Shown one piece after another: positions 56,344 to 64,000 of a stretch of 64,000 bases of DNA. The notes under the pieces were generated by a model. That model was not told the DNA's origin. It saw nothing but the letters and a program-made list of their open reading frames with translations, and did not search any database. Each line of letters opens with the position of its first letter. Position 1 is the stretch's first letter. The stretch lies in contig NC_092568.1 of NCBI RefSeq assembly GCF_037975245.1, forward strand, positions 37,045,001 through 37,109,000. The letters run 5' to 3'. A program made the position numbers and the translations under genes. Origin of the DNA: Apostichopus japonicus (taxonomy: Eukaryota > Echinodermata > Holothuroidea > Aspidochirotida > Stichopodidae).

Positions 56344-59182
56344 ATTCTGAACTCATACTTAAATTAAATGCCATCCTACATCTTGAAAGTGCATTAAGCT
56401 ACCTTCATTTGCTATCTATATGGTTTTACTGAAACAACTGCTAGTTAGTGCCTGACAATACACTGAAACAAACTAGTTTGGGCCTGTCTATACACTGAAC
56501 CATACTTACAAAATCAATTACATATTGAAAGCATTTCAAATGCTTCCAAGTACTATAATTAACAGAAATTCTGTGAATTAAGTAAACCCATCTTCACTTG
56601 TGAAGGGGTAAAATAATTCAACAAAAAGGAAAAACTACCCAACAATAGTGAGACACAAAGTATCACCATAGAAGAGAGACCAAGAGATGTACACAAAACC
56701 TAATATGAAACTATTCAAAAAAGGCTAATGGAAAAATGACGTTCAAGCCATTAGAAGTCATTCGGAACAAAGGGAACTATGCCAGATGAAGAAATACCCC
56801 TGCTTTTAAAATCATGTTGAAACATTGTAGCCGAGGGAGGGAGTGGTGGTGGTTTCAAGATAAGGTATCCTTTATGGCTGAAATTTTATCATCCTTTGTT
56901 TCCATGGAAAAAAAATCTCATTTTCCTGAAGTCAACCTTTGAAACCATCTAACAAATTTAGGAAATTTTTTGTTGTTCAAACATAATGTTTAACATCTTC
57001 TTCTTCAATCGATCAGCAATCGATGTTACAAGAAACAGACAATTGCTCAATGATGAAAACAAGCAAGTCTTATTCATGAATTCAACATTGGTAATCTCAA
57101 CATCAACCTTTTGCCCTCCCCAACTTGTCCCCTCCCTGCCACCCCCTTCCCTTACTGACACAAAAAGGTGCAAATTGCATAGATAATTACATACGTATGA
57201 TACTGTTGGTTTAACAAGACTTCTATCACCAATGTCTCCAAAATCTCTGTTTTTTCTGTACATCTTGCTAATTATAAAACAAACTATCACCATCGATGGA
57301 CGATTTTGCAAGGAGATACAAAACATAATTAATAATATCGATATTGACCAGTATTGAAATGAAAAAAATTGCATAAACCGTGGAGGAACACCTCACCAAT
57401 CCAAACTAACATTTTCCAAAGACCAACATAAGTCTTTTCATTCCCCTTTCAAGCCTGCATGGATAATGTCCATGACTTAATTAAAAGTGAAACAAAAGTA
57501 ACAAACTTTCAAATTTGTTTCTATTTACAGACCAAGGAACGAGAGAGGTGAATACTGGCGGTAATTGCTGACTCTTTTAATTGTATAATCTTGAGAATGA
57601 CAGTATTTGCTGAAAAGAGATATGACGGGAAGAGAGGGGGACAGAGGGGAAGAGAGGGGGAACAGGGGGGGGGGGGGAAGAGGGGCAAAGACAGGAGATG
57701 AGAGGGCAATAAGAGATGGAGAAAAAGAAAGATGGGGGAGGGGGCAGGTCTACCACTTGGATTGTGTTTGTCCTTTTCCAAACTTTAGGTATAAAAGCTT
57801 TCAGGAAGCTATCAATTCAGAAAATGGTGTCAATAACCTTTGACCTTTTCATCAAATTCACGCAACACTCACACACTCTTGCATAACCTCTGTTCATAAA
57901 TATTACAACACTACTATAGCGATAGCGTCTACAATTCTTTCTTCCGCCCCTAGTCGAGAGCCCAATCAAGTGATCTCTAGTCTGGTGTAAATGTAGGGCT
58001 TCTATAACTTCTTTTTTATTGAAGACTTATTAACCTTCCACCACACCAGTCACTTTCCCTCACCGCCCCCCCCCTTACCCTCCCCAGAAAAGAAAGTGGA
58101 TAACAATAAAGCATGAAAAACAATGGAAAAGTGCTGCCTTACCTTAATTACACAATTATCTAATGGAGCAAAAAAAAAGTCTTGGAAATATTAGTTAACC
58201 ATCTTCACAGCGCATTCACCCAAAACGTTATGAGACACATACCTCATTACACGTTTTCATTTAAACCCAACAGAAGAAAACTAATGACATGAAAGAAGAG
58301 GAGGAAACACAAAGAGAGAACATTGCTTACACCTGAGAAAGAAAACCAAGGATTTGGGGAAGTAACATGAGGTGCTGACTGCCTAGCTTTGAAATCACCC
58401 AAAACTTAAAACCAAGTATCTATAGCTTCAAGAATGCTATTGCAAGTTTGCAGTCTAGCTTTGAAATCACCCAAAACTAAAACTAAAACCAAAGACTTCC
58501 TACCAGTAGTGACCTGAATAACAGTGTAAAAAGTTGAAGAAAAAAGAAAGAAAAAAAGTTTTTAATTATTTTGCAATTTTGATCCTACCGAGCACTCAAA
58601 CATGCATTTACAGCAACTACACCCAGTCACAGCATTGACTGATAGCATCTCTGATTAAAACTCACGAATAGGTGGGATTTAGAAAAGAGGACTGCTGGGA
58701 CTGTAAATATGGTCTTCTTAAATACTAAGCACCAAAAAAAAACTTGCAATCGATACAAAATAGTGGATCTACAAAAGAGGAAAGGCATGCCAATCACAAT
58801 CCTGTTTTCATAAAAATGTTATCCTAAAACCACCCCCCCCCCTCCCTTCCCTCCTTACTCTTTTAATTCCTTCGCCCATTTGAAAGACTCCACAAAGGTT
58901 ATAACCCAAGCCAAACAATTCATGCTTGCCAATCAGACACTCACCCTTCCAGATGGGTTTCCATTAATGAATGGCTCTGGAGGGGCTGGGCTGAACTAAC
59001 GAGGGGTACTTCAAGATGATAGCACTGAGAAAAGAAAACCCCTTCAATGAAATAATTGATTTCCATTTATGTTCGTTAATAACTGCATCCAGGGCTTAGA
59101 ACACATAAGAAGGACTCATGTAAAGAATCTCCGATTTCAGGCAATATCTGCAACGATATGAACCATATGAGTCTGCTCGAGA
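56344..59182. other. 3' flank and possible long 3' UTR of the ENTPD5-like gene
   Basis: No coding feature is supported. A purine-rich, G-run-containing stretch occupies 57,606-57,745. Minus-strand AATAAA occurs near 55,668, beyond the MITE, but the true polyadenylation site is not determined. Confidence 0.45.
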
Positions 59183-62100
59183 TCAGGTTTCCTTCGCTAA
59201 GTGGTCCCAGTGGGTGTGAAGTAGATCTATTGTAGCTCCAAGCGCCCAGCTGACTTCAAATTTTCCAATTTTGGGGCAGATCTACAAAACAAAAACAAAA
59301 CATTATCATGTGAGTGACAACTCCTCTTGAGAAACTATCAGAAGTTATCAAGAGTAACAATGTTAAGTTACATCAATTAACGATAAGGATAAAGCTGGAT
59401 CGGAAAGAGAACACCGAAAGGCCTGTCTCTGATTGGCTATGAGCCATAACACATACATTGTGAGAGCCTGCTAGTACAGTCTGACATAACATAAACATAG
59501 AGTAGACACATACATGCTCCTGATTGGCTTAGTCAAACAATATGACAGTCTCCTAGTGCATTCTGACATAACATAGACTACCCAGATGCCTGTATCTGAT
59601 TGGCTGCAAACCTTAACACACACACACTGGCAGTCTCCTGGTACAGTCTGACATGCGATGATATACCCATATACCTGTCTCTGATTGGTTGTTACAAATA
59701 ACACACTGATACGCACCTCTTGCCAGGACCGCACAGAGAAGAGGGTGCATTCACAATAGCGGGAAGCACTCACTTCAAAAATTGTTGGCTCCCTTCTTTG
59801 TACTATACCATCCCATTTCAGATCAAATCACCACTTCTCCCACCCCCCTCCCTCCCCCTCTACACAAAACCTTTCCTTATGCCTCAACTTTGAGCAATTT
59901 TACCTCTACAACGGCATCGTGTTCAAAACCATAACCCTTAGTGAGAAGAGTGCTGATGAAGACCATGTCCATACATAGAAACGGTTTCTCCTGTACATTA
60001 TTGCAAACTGTAAAATAATAGAAACAATATTCTGCAAGTAGACATAATAAATCGTAAAAAAAAAATATGAAACCACCAATCATGCCAAAGAACAGGAGAA
60101 GATTTTAAAGAATGATTCTAGTCTGATATATTGGTCTGGATGCTACGATGCACGACCCAAAAGTGGTTCCTTCATTTCTCTTTTTGGTGGATCCAATTCT
60201 TAATCTACATTTCATTATAAATTAACGACAGAGATCGACTAGGTTAGCCTCTTTAGCATCAAGTTCGTAGTCTAAGCTTTCATACATCCTTAGCGTCGAT
60301 CTTGATAGGTGGGGGGGGGGGTCAGGTGAGCTTGTTGAGCCTTAAAGGCTGTGGACCTCTGATCTAAATGTAATAAATGCATAACATTTACATTTTTGTT
60401 TTAATCTGATCTCTATGTAAAACTCAAGATCAGATTCCCAAAAGTTCACCAAATGCAGTTAACTGACGACAGTTTTGAGGAGACGTAGTTAAAGGTCATA
60501 GAATTTATTAGAAGTAAAGTTAATCAATTCAAAAGAAGATAAAACATATTTGAATATAGACAAAGGAAGTTTCCATTCTATTTCTTTGTAATTACCTTTC
60601 TGAGCTGTGTGTTTGATATCATTCATAGTGGCTGTACCTCCGACCTTGTCATCTGTAGAAAAACAAATACCAAGTCAAAGAGATACTTTAATAAATTCAC
60701 TGAAAAATGGCTGATAGGATTCAAAGTACTGTTAATGGAAAAATTGATAAAGGGGTAGGGGGGGGCAGGGGGAAATGAAGAAAACAGAGAGAGGTACCTC
60801 ACACTAAAACTACTGCAAAACTTACTGGCTTGGTGTAATTTTGAAAGAAGATTCTTCATTTGAAGTGGACATGTATTGTGCCAAAAGTGAGCTTAAAGCA
60901 AACAGGAGAGATTGCATACAAGCTCAACGACAAATCTGTTTTATTATTTTTTGCCAAATTTCCATCCAAACTTCTACTTCAGAATTGGGATGTGACTCAT
61001 TAGGAAGGTACTACTTTCATTGATATATTGCTAAATAAGCATTCTTCTATGTAAAGCTGAAACCATATCTAATGCAAGGTCAACACTATAAACTGAAAAT
61101 AAGGCAAAAAAAGCAAAAAAACTGACTGGTATTTTTGTACAATTATGACATCAAACCTGTTTGCTTTAAGTTCAATAATGATGCCAGCTGTGAAACTTAT
61201 AAATATTTTGAAAACGTAATGTAAGAACTTAATGTAAATTAAATCAAAAGTGTTTACATTATGTTTCTATTTCATCAGTGAAAAATAGATTTACCCCTGA
61301 AATGTCTCTTGAAAATGACTGTTGGAAGAGTAAGGAAAACCTTTACAACACATAAACTAAAAGCTAATGGTTGTGTGCTTTCTCAGATAAAATCTATCTT
61401 CCAGGTGTCCAAAGTCAAGTTTGTTCAGATGTATTTATTACAAATACAGCTGTATTTATTAAAATTGCAACAACCAAAAAATCAATTTCCCTGCTGCAGT
61501 CGGCTGCAACAAGCCCATAGAAATAACATAACCACGATTAGGAGTTAAGTTCTAATACCACGAGAGTAACAACTCATGTAGTGTGTGTTCCAGGGAATTC
61601 AAACAGATCATTTATTACAAATGGTCCGGTTGTAGCACAACAAGTTTAAACAGATGTTTTTCATAGAAATGGTGCAAACAAAAAACCACTCAACGGAATT
61701 TTTACCATAACATGAAAGCAGTGCGTTTTCATGTGAATAGTGAGCTATATGCATGAAATAACATAGAATCCTTCAGGCAAGCAGGGGGCTGTATCTGTAC
61801 CCATATTACAGCATTGTACCCTGTACTGGTGCCCACACTAAGAGGAATTGGACTAGAACTTGTACTCATGTCCATTGGGGCCACTGTAGCATCTAGAAAC
61901 TTAAAATTCTTCTGGTGAAGACAACAGACCCAACAAGTCTTATACCCCTGCCCCTCCCCCCCCATCCCAACCACATTTTGGTAGCTGTCGATGCCACTGA
62001 AAATTGCCTTTTTGCTGTTGCTTACAATAATTTGATGAAAAAGATCGTACAGTAGCAAAGATTGTTGAATACTGAATGCAAACACTGACTTTGGCAGAAA

Positions 62101-63944
62101 TTTACTGAAAGTCTTATTAGGAGGCTAAATCATCATCTTTTTCACTTTATAGATTAGTTAGTTGGGAGGTAAATTTTGTAAACAGATATTGTCTTGTAAT
62201 TTAAGCTACAGTGACTTACCTACCATGTGGTTAAGTTATGATTTCTTGTAAAATGCAAATATTTCATATTTGGAAGAGGGACATAACACAAAAGCGGTCA
62301 GGTGGTTGGTTTATTTGGTGTATATTACTATGGTGGTTGTAATATATCTTTATAGGGAGTTGTAATATCAGGCAGTTCTTTTTAAAACACTCAAACAACC
62401 ACCTATGTGGGAAAAGCCTGCAAGGGCTTATAGATTACAACTTTCACGTCGGGTGGCTTCCAATTCAACATTTTAACTCAAATTTGAAATCTTTTCATTT
62501 TTGAAATTGATTGACTCGTTTCATTACACTGTCACAACACAACACAACTCAACACGACACAACTGTTCTGCAGCCTAACCGGATAGTGAAACAAACAATC
62601 TCTCACCGATGAGATGAACTTCTGACCCTCTCGTCCAAAAGTAGGACATGGCGTAGAACTTCATGGAGTAAACTTCTGGTGGCGAATGAACGTTCATGTC
62701 GTTGATGTATCGTTTGGTGATGCTTCGACATTCGTCGTAGACTGCTCCTATATCGGTGCTGACGGACAGCGCCGTATATGTTAATCCGTTGAATTCCCAC
62801 GAGTGAGTTGTATTTGGTGGTAAACATGATGAGTAAAAAACATTTCCTGTAATCACGGGAGAAAAAGCAGAACAGTTTTCAAAGATAAACAACATCGGTG
62901 TCTTTACATTGCAAAGTTTAACAGACTCAACAGACTGTAGCCATCTTTTATATGTTGTTCAAACTGCCAACATTTGGGAAACTAACCTGCTTTGGATATT
63001 TTTGAGCGACAAACTTATCTGTCTCCTCACAACCCAAGGGCACAAAAACAGGTATCATTTCTAGGGAGGGGAGATCATTAGTTGGTCATTGCCCCCTCTC
63101 CCACAGGCAGAAAGAAGAGTAAGAAAAAACATCATAGTGTACAGTACATATGTACATAACAAACATCTGTGCAGTACAACCTAAACAATCCAAAAATTTC
63201 TTCAACATTCTTTCAAAAGTTGCACAATATAGCACCCCATTGCATCTAAGCACCTTCATTTTACCCAACTTTCTTCAACTTTCAAAGGGGAGGGGCCAGT
63301 GGAGGGGTCCAGCCATCTCTCTTAGACACATGGATGATATAACTTTTTAAGCACAGCCAGTACAAATAACGGCGGTTTCTGCCCCAGCTAACAACAGCAG
63401 CATTACTGCAAGGTGCATTAGTTGTGAGGAGACAGGTAAGTGAGGAGTAATCATATGGAACTCCTAAGCGTGACGATAATCTACACAGTTAGCACCGTCT
63501 ACAAAGGAAGTTGCCTTGGTATGGAGCTATATAACAGGGATGCCAACAGGGTTGCCCCTAGGGCCTGAAAGCTGTGAGGACTTGGATGTCCCAAAGACTA
63601 TCTAAGCTAATTATCGGAACTTTATGAAAATTCAGAGAAAAAATTACGGTATAGGCTCCAATTTGCGTATGCTACAGTGTGTTAGGATAATAGTTAGAAA
63701 TTTGCGGAAAAAGCTCATGTGTGTTTCAACTGGAAGGTAAAGCTTGTGTGGAGCCGGAACCAAATTTCAAAATCGGGAAAAAGCCAGAATTCTGGCTATT
63801 GCCAGAATTCTGGCATCCCTGTATATTATCTCGGGTTTGTCTTACTAACCTTTTGAAGTAGTTGGTTGTAATTTCTTTGATATGATATTATGATCCAGCT
63901 TCATGGTCTGAAGCCTCGCCTCCTTTAATCCTAGACCAAGATAA
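59183..63944 (-). CDS. ENTPD5: ENTPD5-like nucleoside diphosphatase, C-terminal half (5' end off-window)
   Basis: Exons in transcript order: 63944-63850, 62846-62607, 60652-60596, 60007-59904, 59281-59183. The frame is kept throughout and the stop is TGA at 59,185-59,183. The peptide starts YLGLGLKEARL, which is apyrase conserved region 4 of the GDA1/CD39 family. It continues YSSCLPPNTT, FYAMSYFWTRG, IDDKVGGTATMNDIKHTAQK and EKPFLCMDMVFISTLL, and ends at KFEVSWALGA, apyrase conserved region 5. The tail of about 18 residues has no transmembrane helix, which fits the soluble or luminal ENTPD5/6 type and not ENTPD1-3. These enzymes hydrolyse nucleoside diphosphates in the secretory pathway, supporting glycoprotein folding. 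Conserved regions 1-3 lie right of the window. ENTPD6 is the alternative. Confidence 0.92.
59425..59700. repeat. Tandem repeat of 76-91 bp with CTGATTGG core, four copies
   Basis: CTGATTGG occurs at 59429, 59520, 59596 and 59681, each followed by a CA-rich stretch and, in most units, AGTCTCCT plus CTGACATAACATA-like sequence. It lies in the last intron of the ENTPD5-like gene. Confidence 0.8.
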
Positions 63945-64000
63945 CTGAAAAGAAACGAATTTAGAATCAAATCAAATCTACGGATATTTATCAGTAATGA

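Noticed and set aside
59471-59773. Minus-strand open frame of 100 codons
   Set aside because: Lies in a tandem repeat in the intron between two exons whose frame joins directly without it.

Overview
The window reads as an intron-rich, repeat-rich animal genome, most probably a marine invertebrate deuterostome such as an echinoderm. This rests on three split genes of animal type (a selenoprotein L-like gene, HNRNPUL1-like and ENTPD5-like, all on the minus strand), tRNA-derived SINEs, a Penelope-like retroelement, hAT-like and TTAA-flanked non-autonomous DNA elements, and many poly-G/poly-C runs. No bacterial, CRISPR or rRNA features were seen. Species assignment is inference.

Region 1 (1 to about 30,014) is a tandem segmental duplication with a repeat distance of about 17.2 kb. 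Copy A occupies the window start to about 12,790. Copy B runs from about 12,790 to 30,014. Each copy carries a minus-strand gene rebuilt here from splice sites: a thioredoxin-fold, AhpC/TSA-like protein in which two in-frame UGA codons make a U-x-x-U motif, the signature of the selenoprotein L family (diselenide redox centre, aquatic animals). Copy A (exons at 437-7956, last exon off-window) reads U-P-S-U. Copy B (exons at 14858-25155, final coding exon not settled) reads U-P-P-U. The reading frame is kept across every junction in both copies. The SECIS element that such a gene needs was not found by eye. Upstream of each gene lie a hAT-like remnant, a decayed Penelope-like element with a GIY-YIG coding remnant and a hammerhead-like 3' motif, and an unidentified broken plus-strand coding relic.

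Region 2 (about 31,000-50,950) is one 16-exon gene coding 923 residues. It has SAP, acidic, SPRY, P-loop kinase-like, RGG and Q/Y/G-rich domains and is closest to HNRNPUL1. Its introns hold several minisatellites (143, 99, about 93 and 29 bp units), two TTAA-flanked MITE-like elements and a 299-bp inverted-repeat element.

Region 3 (50,950-56,340) is intergenic and mobile-element rich. It contains a 2.67-kb hAT-like composite with a perfect 8-bp target duplication, a second nested member with a near-perfect 8-bp duplication, and three copies of another hAT-like MITE.

Region 4 (56,340-64,000) carries the 3' half of an ENTPD5-like nucleoside diphosphatase gene (five exons, 5' end off-window) and a long non-coding 3' flank.
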